Shown: one piece after another, positions 51,120 through 61,603 of the stretch
Numbering within the stretch: the stretch's first letter is position 1
Layout: each line of letters opens with the position of its first letter
DNA from: Myxococcus sp.
GTDB taxonomy: Bacteria; Myxococcota; Myxococcia; Myxococcales; Myxococcaceae
DNA: 64,000 bases
Reading direction: 5' to 3'
Assembly: GCA_014879945.1 (NCBI GenBank)
Contig: JACSRE010000242.1
Location: 1 to 64,000, forward strand
Notes under the pieces: model-generated
Databases searched by the model: none
Seen by the model: the letters and a program-made list of their open reading frames with translations, nothing else
What the model was told of the DNA's origin: nothing
Translations under genes and position numbers: made by a program

Positions 51120-54082
51120 CGAACGAGGTTGACCTCGCCCTGGGCCGGCACGTCGGTGGGCACCACCACGGGTCCCGCCTCCGAGGCCGCGTGGAAGCTC
51201 GACCACACCAGCGAGTAGCGCCCAGGCGACAGGCCTGACAGCACCACGCGCTCCGAGTGCGGCTGAAACACCAGCTGGGCGTACGCGGCGCCCATCAGCT
51301 CCATCGGCGGGTTGCCCACCCGGCGCACCTCGCCGCGCACCAGCCACAGCGCCATGCCCACGTCGGGCTTCACGCGCACGACGACGGTGCCGGTGCCGGG
51401 CGCGGGCCCGAAGTCGAGCCGCGTCTGTGGGCCCGAGACGGCGACGATCACCGTGGGCGGGTCGGCCGAGACGCGGGGCACGCCGGGCCCGGTCATCGAG
51501 AAGCGGTAGGCGCCGGGCGCGACCTCGAGCGAGTAGGTGCCGTCGGCGTTCGTCACCACTGAGACGGGCTCGCTGCGATCGGTGTTGAGCCCGGCGATCT
51601 CGACCCCACCCGCCGGCCTGCCCTCGGCGAGCCACGCCGTTCCCGACAGCACCACGCCTGGCTTGAGCACCAGCTCGACCCCCGAGAACACCTCGCCCAC
51701 CACCACCTTCGTCCCGGTGCGGCGGCCCTTCCTGGCGACCAGGTTGAACTCGTGCTGGTACGGCGGCTTCGAGAGGGAAAAGCGCCCGTCGGCCCCGGTC
51801 ATCACCGACTGCTCACAGCTGTCACACGAGACGATGGCGTCGGCCACGCCGCCGCCGGTCTCGTCACGCACCACGCCGGTGACCCGCGGCGTCCGCTTGA
51901 GATCGAACTCGCCGAGGTCCGGCGTGTCGGGCCTGTCCGTGATCAACGGCTCGAAGCCCGGAGACTCGATGGTGAGGATCACGCGGCCGTCGCTGGTCGG
52001 CAGCGGGAGCTCGAACGAGCCGTCACTCGACGACACCTCATGGGCGTCGACGCGGAAGTGCTTGAGCGCCTGGCCAGCCCCCAACACGCGGCCGCGGAAG
52101 ACGGGCTGCCGCTTCACCGTGACCTTGATGGCGGGCCCGCCGGCCGTCGCCACCGCGCGGTCGGCCTGATCGTACCCCCGCTGGGTCACCCGAACGCCGT
52201 ACACGCCGTTCGGACGAAGCGGCCCGAGGGTGAAGTTCCCGGTAGCGTCAGTGGTGACGGGCTCGGTGCTGCGCGGCGCGACCGAGACCGCCACCCCGCT
52301 GACCGGCGCGCCCAGGGTGTCGACGACCTGGCCGGTGACGTTGGCGCCCTGCTTGAGCTCGGCGGTCACCTGGAGCAGCTGCCCCTCTTCGACCTTCACG
52401 CTCTGTCGATCGGACGGGAGGAAGTCCGGGTGGGTCGCCAGCAGGGTGTACCCGTTGGGCGGCATGCCCCGCATCAGCACCACCCCGTCGGCGCCCGAGA
52501 CGCGATCGCTGCGGAAGTTGCCGTCATTGGTGAACATCACGACGCTGGCGCCTTCGATGCGGCGCCCGCCCTGGAGCACGGTGATCGCGCAGCCGGCCCG
52601 CGGCTCGAGCTGGAGCTCCACCCGGTCGTTCGGCGCCGACACCTTCACCTCGCCCCCGCCCCAGTCGGAGTGGTGGGCCTGCAGGGCGTAGAGCCCCGGT
52701 GACGGCACCGTCGCGCGGAAGCGGCCGTCGGGCCCGCTCACCGTCGAGTCGCCCAGGGGCGAGATCAACACCGAGACGCCCGGCGCGGCGCGGCCATACT
52801 CGTCGATCACCCTGCCGGCGAGCACCGTGCCGCGGGTGAGCGTGAGCTCGACCGGCGACTCTCCGCTCACCACCTTCGCCGGCACGGTGACGGCGCCAAA
52901 CCCCTCGGCCGATGCGCGCACCTTGTAGTCGCCCTCTGCGACGGGCCCGAGCACCGCCAGCTCGCCGGTCTGGAGCTTCTTCTTGCTGATCGCCTCCCCC
53001 GTCGAAGAGAGGAGCTCGACGACGGGCTCGGGCACGGGCTGTTGCTGCTCGTCGAGCACCGTGACCGCCAGCCGCCCGCCCTTCTCGAGCACCAGGGTGA
53101 GCTGGGTGGTGGCCGCCGAGAGCGTCACGGCCTGCGGCGCGGCGGCGAGCTCTCCAGCCACGGCCGACGCCATCAACGCTCCGGGCGAGAGCCCCGTGAT
53201 GATGGCCAGGCCCTCTCGCGCGAGGGCCTCCTTCATCAGGTGGTCGCCCGCCAGCTTCACCACGCCGACGATGGGCTTCCGGTCAGGGGTGACGAGGCGC
53301 ACCTCGAGCGCGCGCGGCCGCACCAGGGTGAGGTTGACCGGGTCGGGCCCGGCTCGCGCCTCGGCGCGGAAGGCTGGCAGGAGCCCCGCCGCCGACGCGT
53401 GCACGTAGAACGGGCCCTCGCCCAGGGCCTCGAAGCTGAAGCGGCCTTCTCCATCGGCCTGCGCGGCGACGACCTCGGCGAGGCGACGTGAGATGGCGCG
53501 AACCGTGCCGGCGACGGGCTGACCGGTGTCGTCACGCAGCCGCCCCGTCAAGCTGCGCGGGCTGGGCAGGAAGAGCTCGACGGGGTCGCCCGGCGCGGCG
53601 CGCTCCTTCACGCCCAGGCCGTGCCCAGGCGCCCTGCCCCAGACGGTGAACGAGATGCCCGCGAGGTGCTCGAACCGGAAGCGGCCCTGCGCGTCACTGG
53701 TGGTCGTCGCCGCCGCCCGCTGTTCGCCCTGGCGCGCCTCGAGGAGCCCCGCGACCGTGCCCGCCGCCTCCCTCGACCGGCACGACAGCAGCAACTCGTT
53801 GCAGTGGCCGCAGTGCACCGAGGTGAGGCTCTGCTGCTCGGTCGCGGCCAGGAAGACGGTCGCCCCGGCGATCGCCTCACCGTCACCGCCTCGCACCACG
53901 CCCGCCAGGGTCAGCCCCTGGTTGTTGGCCGCGCGCACCTCGACGGGCTTGAACTCAGGCGCCAGCGCGCGCTCGGGCTGCGGCTCGTTGCCCACGGTCG
54001 GCTCAGGTGGCCTCGAGACGTACACGCCGACCACGATGCCGAGGAGCATGAGCGCAGCGAAGCCGAGGAGGACGCGACGCAT
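51116..54082 (-). CDS. Large anchored carboxypeptidase-regulatory-like beta-sandwich protein (copy 1)
   Basis: 988 residues. MRRVLLGFAALMLLGIVVGV is an N-terminal anchor. Repeated CarboxypepD_reg-like units follow (LAGVVRGGDGEAIAGATVFL, LTGRLRDDTGQPVAGTVRA, VTGQVVDTLGAPVSGVAVSV, VTGVVRDETGGGVADAIVS and others). The first unit carries an insert with C91, C94 and C101 (HCGHC...SC), and a later one has CDSC. These Cys could form disulphides or bind metal in the periplasm. It lies downstream of the FadL-like porin gene with 84 bases between and overlaps its paralogue by 4 bases. Confidence 0.85.
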   Translation of the reverse strand: MRRVLLGFAALMLLGIVVGVYVSRPPEPTVGNEPQPERALAPEFKPVEVRAANNQGLTLAGVVRGGDGEAIAGATVFLAATEQQSLTSVHCGHCNELLLSCRSREAAGTVAGLLEARQGEQRAAATTTSDAQGRFRFEHLAGISFTVWGRAPGHGLGVKERAAPGDPVELFLPSPRSLTGRLRDDTGQPVAGTVRAISRRLAEVVAAQADGEGRFSFEALGEGPFYVHASAAGLLPAFRAEARAGPDPVNLTLVRPRALEVRLVTPDRKPIVGVVKLAGDHLMKEALAREGLAIITGLSPGALMASAVAGELAAAPQAVTLSAATTQLTLVLEKGGRLAVTVLDEQQQPVPEPVVELLSSTGEAISKKKLQTGELAVLGPVAEGDYKVRASAEGFGAVTVPAKVVSGESPVELTLTRGTVLAGRVIDEYGRAAPGVSVLISPLGDSTVSGPDGRFRATVPSPGLYALQAHHSDWGGGEVKVSAPNDRVELQLEPRAGCAITVLQGGRRIEGASVVMFTNDGNFRSDRVSGADGVVLMRGMPPNGYTLLATHPDFLPSDRQSVKVEEGQLLQVTAELKQGANVTGQVVDTLGAPVSGVAVSVAPRSTEPVTTDATGNFTLGPLRPNGVYGVRVTQRGYDQADRAVATAGGPAIKVTVKRQPVFRGRVLGAGQALKHFRVDAHEVSSSDGSFELPLPTSDGRVILTIESPGFEPLITDRPDTPDLGEFDLKRTPRVTGVVRDETGGGVADAIVSCDSCEQSVMTGADGRFSLSKPPYQHEFNLVARKGRRTGTKVVVGEVFSGVELVLKPGVVLSGTAWLAEGRPAGGVEIAGLNTDRSEPVSVVTNADGTYSLEVAPGAYRFSMTGPGVPRVSADPPTVIVAVSGPQTRLDFGPAPGTGTVVVRVKPDVGMALWLVRGEVRRVGNPPMELMGAAYAQLVFQPHSERVVLSGLSPGRYSLVWSSFHAASEAGPVVVPTDVPAQGEVNLVR

Positions 54083-54166
54083 GTGGAGTTCAGGAGCCTA
54101 CTGCAGCCGATCCGCTAACACCGGCGACCGTGCAGACATCCTGAACCTTCGACCGGTTCCGCGGCC

Positions 54167-55503
54167 TTAGAAGTCGTAGCGGATCATCGCCGTGCCGCCG
54201 AACACCCGCGCCGAGTACGAGTACGAGGGCATGGTGTCGAACCGGGGCTTGGTGGCCTCTCGAGGGAGGATGAAGGTCACCTGCGCGGCGAGATCGATCT
54301 GAATGGGGTGCGCGAAGATCTCGAGCGGGTCGGGGAAGTTGAAGCCGATGCCCGTCGCCAGGCCCACCGCGTTGCCGTCGAGCAGGTTGCTGTTGGCGAC
54401 GTTCTGAAGCGGCACCGGCGTCGGCCGATAGTAGCCACCGGCGCGCGCCGAGAAGCGATCGGACACGCGGTACTCGCCGCCCAGCCGAAGGCCCAGCGTG
54501 TTGACGAAGCCCGGCGGCGTCGCCGGTGAGTTGAGATCGAGCGCCTTGTCGATGCCGAGCGCGGCCAGGGTGGGCCCCGCGAGATCGACGGTCAACGAGA
54601 CGTAGGGCGACGGGGCGGCGCTCCAGTGCTGGTACTCGCCGTCGAGGGTGAGGGTGAGCTCGTCCATCACGTCCCAGGCGGCGCCGAACGAGACCTGGTG
54701 GGGCGAGTAGTGCGACATGGCGTTGACCGAGAGGAGGAGCGTGCCGATGCCCTCGAGGTCCACCACCGCCGGAATGGTGACCGGCAGCATGATCTCGGAG
54801 CGGTACGTCGCCCCCAGGCGCAGCTGCTTCAGCGGCGTCACCAGCACCCCGAAGGTGGGCGCCACGCGCGTGGTGAGCGAGGCGTCGAGCTCCTTGACCT
54901 TCACGTTGCGCGAGAAGAGATCGACGCGGGCCGTCGCGCCGCCGCCGCCGCCCACCTTGCCCTGCAGGTTCGCCAGCACCGACACGCCCGGGCCGACGCT
55001 GAGCCAGTCGGTGATCTTGATGCCCGCCGCGAGGTGCAGCACGAAGCGCTCGAGGTTGCCGTTGTACCGGTACCAGTACGGCTGGGCCGCGTCGGGCGCG
55101 TTGACCCGCACGAAGACGCTGGTCGGCAGGTACAGCCCCACGCCGATGGCGACGCGGTTCTTCACCTTGCCCGCGAGCGGAAAGACGAAGCCGGTCGAGG
55201 TGCCGACGTTGTCGGCCGGAATGCACTGGGCGCAGTCGATGGGCTTGGAGAGATCCTTCGAGGTGATCTCGGGCACCAGCCGGTGGAACTGCACCGAGAA
55301 GCCGAAGTTGAGCTCGGGCCGGCGGGTCAGCAGCGCGGGGTTGTAGAAGCTCGCGGTGTAGTCGCTCGCCTCGGCGGTCATCGCCCCGCCCATGGCGGCC
55401 GCGCGGGGGCCGAAGCCGTAGAGGGGGTACGGGTCGGCCAGGGCCGAGACCGAGACGACACACGCCACCAGCGCGACGCGGGCCATTCGGAGCATCGGGG
55501 CAC

Positions 55504-55507
<4 letters not shown>
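54167..55507 (-). CDS. Outer-membrane OmpP1/FadL family transporter
   Basis: 446 residues, GTG start overlapping the upstream stop (GTGA). The signal peptide covers about residues 1-24 (VALVACVVSVSALAD). The mature N-terminus has the FadL plug signature GFGPRAAAMGGAMTAEASD and YTASFYNPALL. The chain alternates amphipathic strands and ends in Phe (AMIRYDF), a usual outer-membrane beta-barrel signature. The family imports long-chain fatty acids or other hydrophobic compounds. A loop has two Cys (IDCAQCIP). Confidence 0.92.
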
Positions 55508-56775
<1,268 letters not shown>

Positions 56776-56805
56776 GAAGGGGATCCCTCGAAAGAGAAGA
56801 CAGCG

Positions 56806-56834
56806 ACTGTAAGAGCGGGGCCCCGGCCAGACAA
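56806..56834 (-). promoter_or_regulatory. Sigma-70-type promoter of the PP2C-FadL operon
   Basis: On the minus strand TTGTCT (56834-56829), a 17-base spacer and TACAGT (56811-56806) form a good housekeeping promoter. Initiation near 56799 leaves a leader of about 24 bases to the GTG at 56775. Confidence 0.6.
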
Positions 56835-56887
56835 GGTGAAAGGCGGCTGCCACCTGCCGTGCACAGGCACACCGCAGGGGGCGCGGC

Positions 56888-58063
56888 TCACTTCACCTCT
56901 GACACGTCCCACTTGAGGGTGCTCATCAGCCCCTTCGCGCGCTTCTTGACGTCGGCGTCGAGGAACGCCACGGCCTGCTCCATCTTGTCCATCAAGCGGA
57001 AGTGCTTTCGCTTGCTGACCTTGAGCTGGAAGAGCGCGTGGGTGAGCCACGGGAAGACCGCGGTGACGTCGGTGTGGCAGTACATCGAGCCCGTCTCGAC
57101 CGCCTCGACCGAGACCTTACCCCAGGTGTGGCCTTCGCCGGCGGGGCAGCTCGAGAGCGCGCCGTTGTCCACCGGGTCGACGCAGAACTGCACGTCGATG
57201 TCGAAGCCGTGGGTCGGCACGTTGAGGATCTGGTCGAGCAGCGGCTCGCCCTGGAGCGTGTAGTTCTTGGGCACGCCGCCCCCGAGGATCCAGATGGCCA
57301 GCTTGCCGTCGAAGTGGTGGCGGCAATAGTGCTGCATCGCGGCCATCGAGTAGACGTCGTCGTTGATGTCGAGCTCGAACTTGAACGCCGGGCCCAGCAG
57401 CTTTCGGAGCTTCACCACGTTCAAGAAGATCGAGCCGTCCTGCACGGCGCCGGACCAGATGGGCACCGCGCGGCGGTAGCAGGTCGAGAGGAACGAGGGC
57501 TGCTCGACGCCGAGCTCCTGCTCGATGGCGTTGATGTGCTTGCCGAGCAGGTAGTGGAACTCGGGCGTCGTCATCTTCTTCTGGAAGTCGGGGCCCGAGA
57601 TGATCGCCGAGAAGAGCCGATCGGTGTCGAGCAGCGCCTCTTCCCAGAAGCCGAGATCGTAGATGCGAATGACGCGCGCGAGGCGGTACTGCAGGTCGCC
57701 TGCGTTCGGGTTGATCTCACGGATCTGGTGCCGAATGATGCGGTGCGCGTCGTGGTACAGGTTGGCGCCGGTGGTGGTGACGGCGCTGATCACGCCCGAC
57801 TCGACCAGGGGGATCAGGCAGCTCTGGTGCAGGCCGGCTGGCGTCATCGCGCCCGAGAGCGTGAGGAAGATCGACGCGTTCTCTTCCAGCGAGCGCTTCA
57901 TCAGCTCGAAGGCGATGCGCTCCTGGCGGCCGACGTAGGCGCCGAAGGCGTGCTCGAGCAGCTCGAGGGCCGACTCTTTGCCCGTGATGGGCCGCGGGTT
58001 CACGTTGCGGGCGCCGTCGTACGCCTTTCGGAGCTTCGATTGCTGCTGGGTCTTGGTAGCCAT
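56888..58063 (-). CDS. Deoxyhypusine synthase-like protein
   Basis: 391 residues. The family motifs are clear: FLTLSGAMTPAGLHQSCLIP, ISAVTTTGANLYHDAH and a C-terminal FPWLTHALF. The lysine that forms the enzyme-substrate imine in human deoxyhypusine synthase (K329 in WGKI) aligns with K316 in TWGKVS. Bacteria lack eIF5A, so the bacterial homologues are thought to act in polyamine metabolism such as homospermidine synthesis from spermidine. NAD is the expected cofactor. It stands alone, divergent from the lipoprotein gene. Confidence 0.92.
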   Translation of the reverse strand: MATKTQQQSKLRKAYDGARNVNPRPITGKESALELLEHAFGAYVGRQERIAFELMKRSLEENASIFLTLSGAMTPAGLHQSCLIPLVESGVISAVTTTGANLYHDAHRIIRHQIREINPNAGDLQYRLARVIRIYDLGFWEEALLDTDRLFSAIISGPDFQKKMTTPEFHYLLGKHINAIEQELGVEQPSFLSTCYRRAVPIWSGAVQDGSIFLNVVKLRKLLGPAFKFELDINDDVYSMAAMQHYCRHHFDGKLAIWILGGGVPKNYTLQGEPLLDQILNVPTHGFDIDVQFCVDPVDNGALSSCPAGEGHTWGKVSVEAVETGSMYCHTDVTAVFPWLTHALFQLKVSKRKHFRLMDKMEQAVAFLDADVKKRAKGLMSTLKWDVSEVK

Positions 58064-58073
58064 GGGCGGCGCG

Positions 58074-58079
58074 GGTATA
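58074..58079 (-). promoter_or_regulatory. Candidate -10 element of the deoxyhypusine synthase-like gene
   Basis: TATACC on the minus strand ends 10 bases before the ATG at 58063. There is no Shine-Dalgarno sequence, which suggests a nearly leaderless mRNA. Confidence 0.4.
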
Positions 58080-58113
58080 CACGCAACCTTCCGGCCGACT
58101 CATTGGAGTTTTC

Positions 58114-60177
58114 GTGCGAATGCCCCGACTCTCATCTCTCGTTGTGACCGCGATCATCAGCGCGGCTGGCTGCAAGTGTGGCGGCCCCTCGATCACCACG
58201 CCCCGCCCTGACCTGCGCACCAACGACGCCAACGGCGCCACCGTCTCGGCCATCGACTTCACCGCCTGCCCGAGCAAAGACGAGATGGGCGGCACGGTGC
58301 GCGACGTGTTCCCCGACTCCGAGCCGGTCGTGCTCAGCAACCAGACGGGCAAGGCCCCCGCCAAGGCGAAGTTCACCTTCTCGGGCAACGACGCCGACGC
58401 CTTCCAGCTCCGCGTCAGCCAGGGCGACGGCGGCGCCTTCACGGTCGTCGCGACGCCCTACGAGCTCGACATCGGCACCGGTGAAGAGCTCACCTTCGAG
58501 GTGGCCTTCGCCCCGAAGAAGAAGGGTGCCCAGTCGGCCACCCTGACCATCGACGACCAGGACCCCGAGACGAAGACCGACCCGGTCGTCACCCTGATCG
58601 GCACCGGCCTCGACCTGCCCTCGCAGCCTACGCTCGAGACCGGCGTGCAGATGGAGGACGGCGGCTTCACGGTGTGTGAGCAGGGCTCGATCTTCACCGA
58701 CTGCGAGCTCGGCTTCCCGCTGGTGCAGTTCGAGACCGCCGTCACCCGGAAGATCCGCATCAAGAACAAGGGCTGCCCCGCGCTGAAGGTCACCAGCATC
58801 AAGGTGGCGCTCGACACCATCGGCACCGAGTCGCCCGACTTCAAGCTCGTCAGCCCCGCGTCGCCGTCCACCGCCGCGCCCATCTCGCTCAACAAGGCCG
58901 ACGGCACCGACGTCATCGAGGCCACCATCGAGTTCAAGCCGACCGACACCGGCCCGGGCAACGAGACCAAGAGCGGCTACATCATCGTCGACTCGAACGA
59001 CCCGGTGAACATGGCGCCCATCTCGGCGCCTGGCGTGATGAGCCTCCGCGGTGAAGGCCTGCGCCCTGCCCTCTCGGCCACGCCCAGCTCATGCGACTAC
59101 TCCCGCCAGTCCGACAACTGCGGCAACTCGCCGAAGATCGCCGACCGCGCGCGCTTCGTGGTGCGCAACGACGGCAACGCCCAGGTGCGCATCAGCGAGG
59201 TGAAGTTCAAGTCGAGCGGCCTGGCGACCAGCGGCCAGAACGGCCGCTTCAACCTGGTGACGAACCCGACCGGCATGACGATCAACCCGGGCCTCTCGCT
59301 CACCCTCGAGGTGACCCACAACGACATGCCGCTGTACGTGATCGACGAGCTGACCGTGAAGTCGGTCTTCGTCGCGGGCGACGTCCCGTCGGGTGACGTC
59401 TCGTTCGCCCTCTTCGGCGGCCGCCAGCCCTGCCTCGACACCGTCGACGAGGTGAACTTCAATAACCCGCAGACGCCGATGTCGGCCCAGTCGTTCTTCA
59501 TCGGCAACACGCGCCGGCTGCCCGATGGCGGCACCGACTCGTCGCAGTGCGGCACGTTGGTGATCAACCAGGTCGGCATCGAGCAGAGCCAGTTCTTCTC
59601 GATCATCGATCCCAAGATCGCGCCCAACACCCAGGTGCCCGCCGGCATGCGCGTCGAGACGGCCATTCAGTACAACCGGCCCGCGTCGGGCGGCATGCAG
59701 GTCGGCAAGCTCAAGGTCATCTCGAACGACCCGTTCTTCGGGCCGCCCGCGGGCACCAAGGAGATCAACATCATCTCGGCGTCGCCCTTCGACCCACCGC
59801 CCCAGGGCGTGCTGAAGGGCTGCATCCCCGCGCAGATCAACGTCGACCCCAACTGCAGCATGGGCACGGAGTCGCAGATGACGGTGCAGCTCTCGATGAT
59901 CACCCAGAACCCCAAGACCCTCATCGTCTCGGGCTTCGACAGCACCGACTCCGACGGCCAGACGATGGGCAAGCCGACCGAGTTCCGGTTCCAGCTGCTG
60001 CCGCCGTTCCCCCAGGGCGCCACCGCGATGTCGATCGCGCCCAACACCCGCAGCATGGCCGACCGGGCCGTCATCACCCTCAACGGCACGGGCCTGTACC
60101 GCGTCAGCATGACGGTGTGGGACAGCCGGGGCCAGCAGGGTCAGCCGGTGTCGCTCAACGTGAACGTCATCCCCTGA
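58114..60177 (+). CDS. Large lipoprotein with choice-of-anchor D-type (ASH-like) domains
   Basis: 687 residues. The GTG at 58114 is supported by ggag 6 bases before it. The N-terminus has Arg residues, a hydrophobic stretch and a lipobox (SAAGC, Cys at about 20). The mature protein has repeated immunoglobulin-like beta-sandwich units of the choice-of-anchor D type: ELTFEVAFAPKKKGAQSATL, EATIEFKPTDTGPGNETKSG and similar, each with VVTLIGTGL-type ends. Several Cys pairs probably form disulphides. The final region has a PKD-like ending (VITLNGTGLYRVSMTVWDSR). It should sit on the outer membrane. The function is unknown. Confidence 0.87.
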   Translation: MRMPRLSSLVVTAIISAAGCKCGGPSITTPRPDLRTNDANGATVSAIDFTACPSKDEMGGTVRDVFPDSEPVVLSNQTGKAPAKAKFTFSGNDADAFQLRVSQGDGGAFTVVATPYELDIGTGEELTFEVAFAPKKKGAQSATLTIDDQDPETKTDPVVTLIGTGLDLPSQPTLETGVQMEDGGFTVCEQGSIFTDCELGFPLVQFETAVTRKIRIKNKGCPALKVTSIKVALDTIGTESPDFKLVSPASPSTAAPISLNKADGTDVIEATIEFKPTDTGPGNETKSGYIIVDSNDPVNMAPISAPGVMSLRGEGLRPALSATPSSCDYSRQSDNCGNSPKIADRARFVVRNDGNAQVRISEVKFKSSGLATSGQNGRFNLVTNPTGMTINPGLSLTLEVTHNDMPLYVIDELTVKSVFVAGDVPSGDVSFALFGGRQPCLDTVDEVNFNNPQTPMSAQSFFIGNTRRLPDGGTDSSQCGTLVINQVGIEQSQFFSIIDPKIAPNTQVPAGMRVETAIQYNRPASGGMQVGKLKVISNDPFFGPPAGTKEINIISASPFDPPPQGVLKGCIPAQINVDPNCSMGTESQMTVQLSMITQNPKTLIVSGFDSTDSDGQTMGKPTEFRFQLLPPFPQGATAMSIAPNTRSMADRAVITLNGTGLYRVSMTVWDSRGQQGQPVSLNVNVIP

Positions 60178-60201
60178 GGCGTGAAGGGGTTGTCGAGCGC
60201 T

Positions 60202-60233
60202 CGGCACGGTCGCCCTCACGGGTGATCGTGCCG
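60202..60233. terminator. Bidirectional hairpin between the lipoprotein and Rrf2 genes
   Basis: CGGCACGGTCGCCC and GGGTGATCGTGCCG pair over 14 positions (two G-T wobbles) around a TCAC loop in the 64-base gap between two convergent genes. No T-run follows on either side. Position and stability make a two-way terminator likely. Confidence 0.65.
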
Positions 60234-60241
60234 AAGTCGTC

Positions 60242-60718
60242 TCAGGAGTTGGCGGGCGCCGTCTTCTTCTGCGCCTTGAGCACCGGCGACTCGTGGCGGA
60301 GGCTGCGCATGGCCAGCTTGTCGAGCCGCGTCGCGCGGTAGACCTCGAGCATGCGCTCCTGGCCCGTTCGCCAGACGCCGTACATCGTGCAGGCGCCAGT
60401 GAAGGCGCACCCGTCGTGATCGCTGGCCGTGCAGACGTTGACGTTCACCGGGCCTTCGAGGGCTTCGATGACGTCGAGGAAGGTGATGCTCGAGGCCGGC
60501 TGGGCCAACGCGTAGCCCCCGTGCGAGCCGCGGGTGGAGCGCACCAGCTTCGCCTTCACCAGGGTCTTCAAGATCTTCGCGAGGAAGTCGCCCGGGATGT
60601 CCATCTTCCGGCCGATCTCGCGGAACGAGGTCGTCATGCCGTCGGGCAGCGACGCGAGGTACACCATGGCGCGGGTGCCGTATTCCATCTTGCGCGAGAT
60701 CTGGAACGCGTGAGCCAT
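60242..60718 (-). CDS. Rrf2-family regulator with three conserved-type cysteines
   Basis: 158 residues. The N-terminal winged helix has MEYGTRAMVYLASLP and IGRKMDIPGDFLAKILKTL, then the wing RGSHGGYAL. C96, C104 and C110 (CX7CX5C) lie where IscR and NsrR bind an Fe-S cluster, though the spacing differs from the CX5CX5C of IscR. It may therefore sense iron, oxygen or nitric oxide through a cluster. It is not beside isc or suf genes. The gene is divergent from the PHP gene across 58 bases with a palindrome between; ggagg precedes the ATG. Confidence 0.9.
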   Translation of the reverse strand: MAHAFQISRKMEYGTRAMVYLASLPDGMTTSFREIGRKMDIPGDFLAKILKTLVKAKLVRSTRGSHGGYALAQPASSITFLDVIEALEGPVNVNVCTASDHDGCAFTGACTMYGVWRTGQERMLEVYRATRLDKLAMRSLRHESPVLKAQKKTAPANS

Positions 60719-60733
60719 GGGCCTCCACTAGCA

Positions 60734-60743
60734 CACCCGGGTG
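60734..60743. promoter_or_regulatory. Palindrome between Rrf2 and PHP genes (candidate operator)
   Basis: CACCCGGGTG is a perfect 10-bp palindrome lying between two divergent starts, near the likely promoters of both genes. It is a candidate site for the Rrf2 protein or another dimer. Short palindromes also arise by chance in GC-rich DNA. Confidence 0.35.
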
Positions 60744-60776
60744 GTGCGGACGGACCGACGCCGCTAGAACGGACCG

Positions 60777-61592
60777 ATGATCGATCTCCACTCGCACACC
60801 ACCGCGAGCGACGGCCAGCACCCGCCCGCCGAGCAGATCGCCATGGCGGCGAAGGCGAAGATCACCGTGCTCGCGGTGACCGATCACGACACCGTCTCGG
60901 GGCTCGAGGCCTGCGAGGCCGCGGCGAAGGAGCACGGGCTGCGGCTGATCCCCGGCATCGAGATCTCGGCGCACCTCAACGGCCGCGAGGTGCACATCCT
61001 CGGGCACTTCGTCGATCGGCGCGTCGCGAAGCTGGCGTCGTTCGACGTCGAGCTGAAGGCGTTTCGCGAGAAGCGCATGCAGCTGATGGTCGACAAGCTC
61101 GCCGCGCTCGGGTTTCCGGTGACGTTCGAGGCGGTGAAGGCGATCGCTGGAGACGGACACCTCGCGCGGCCGCACCTCGCCCGCTGGCTGGTGAACCACA
61201 ACTACTGCACCTCGACCCAGGAGGCCTTCAGCCGGTTCCTGGGAGACGGCAAGCCCGCGGCCGTCGCGCGCTTCGACATCACGCCGCAGCAGGCGATCGA
61301 CCTCATCCACCAGGCGCACGGCACCGCCACCGTCGCGCACCCCGGCTCCTCGCGGGTCAACCGGTGGGAGCTCGAGCACCTCAAGGGCCTGGGGCTCGAC
61401 GGCGTCGAGGTGCTGCACTCCGATCACCCGCCGTCGCAGCGCGAGCAGCTCCATGCCTGGGCGAAGGAGCTCGACCTGGTGCCCACCGCTGGCAGCGACT
61501 TTCACGGCGTGAAGGTGGCGCCCGATCGCCACTTCGGCGCCGTGGGCATGGACCCGGCGGAGTTCGCCAGGCTCGAGGCGCGACGACCGTGA
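60777..61592 (+). CDS. PHP-domain phosphoesterase (YciV/RNase AM family)
   Basis: 271 residues. The metal-binding motifs of the PHP fold are visible: DLHSHTTASDG at the N-terminus, VTDHDTVSG, GIEIS, VHILGHFVD, VAHPGSSR and AGSDFHG near the C-terminus. The E. coli member YciV (RnaM) is a 5'-3' exoribonuclease that matures rRNA 5' ends; other members hydrolyse phosphoadenosine phosphates or nucleotides. The exact substrate is not readable. It lies alone, divergent from the Rrf2 gene. Confidence 0.9.
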   Translation: MIDLHSHTTASDGQHPPAEQIAMAAKAKITVLAVTDHDTVSGLEACEAAAKEHGLRLIPGIEISAHLNGREVHILGHFVDRRVAKLASFDVELKAFREKRMQLMVDKLAALGFPVTFEAVKAIAGDGHLARPHLARWLVNHNYCTSTQEAFSRFLGDGKPAAVARFDITPQQAIDLIHQAHGTATVAHPGSSRVNRWELEHLKGLGLDGVEVLHSDHPPSQREQLHAWAKELDLVPTAGSDFHGVKVAPDRHFGAVGMDPAEFARLEARRP

Positions 61593-61603
61593 GCTGATCG
61601 GCC

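Noticed and set aside
56776-56853. Upstream ATG start for the PP2C-cNMP gene
   Set aside because: It lies upstream of the -35/-10 pair at 56834-56806, and the extra residues do not resemble PP2C proteins. The GTG at 56775 has a fitting leader and a gaggga sequence.
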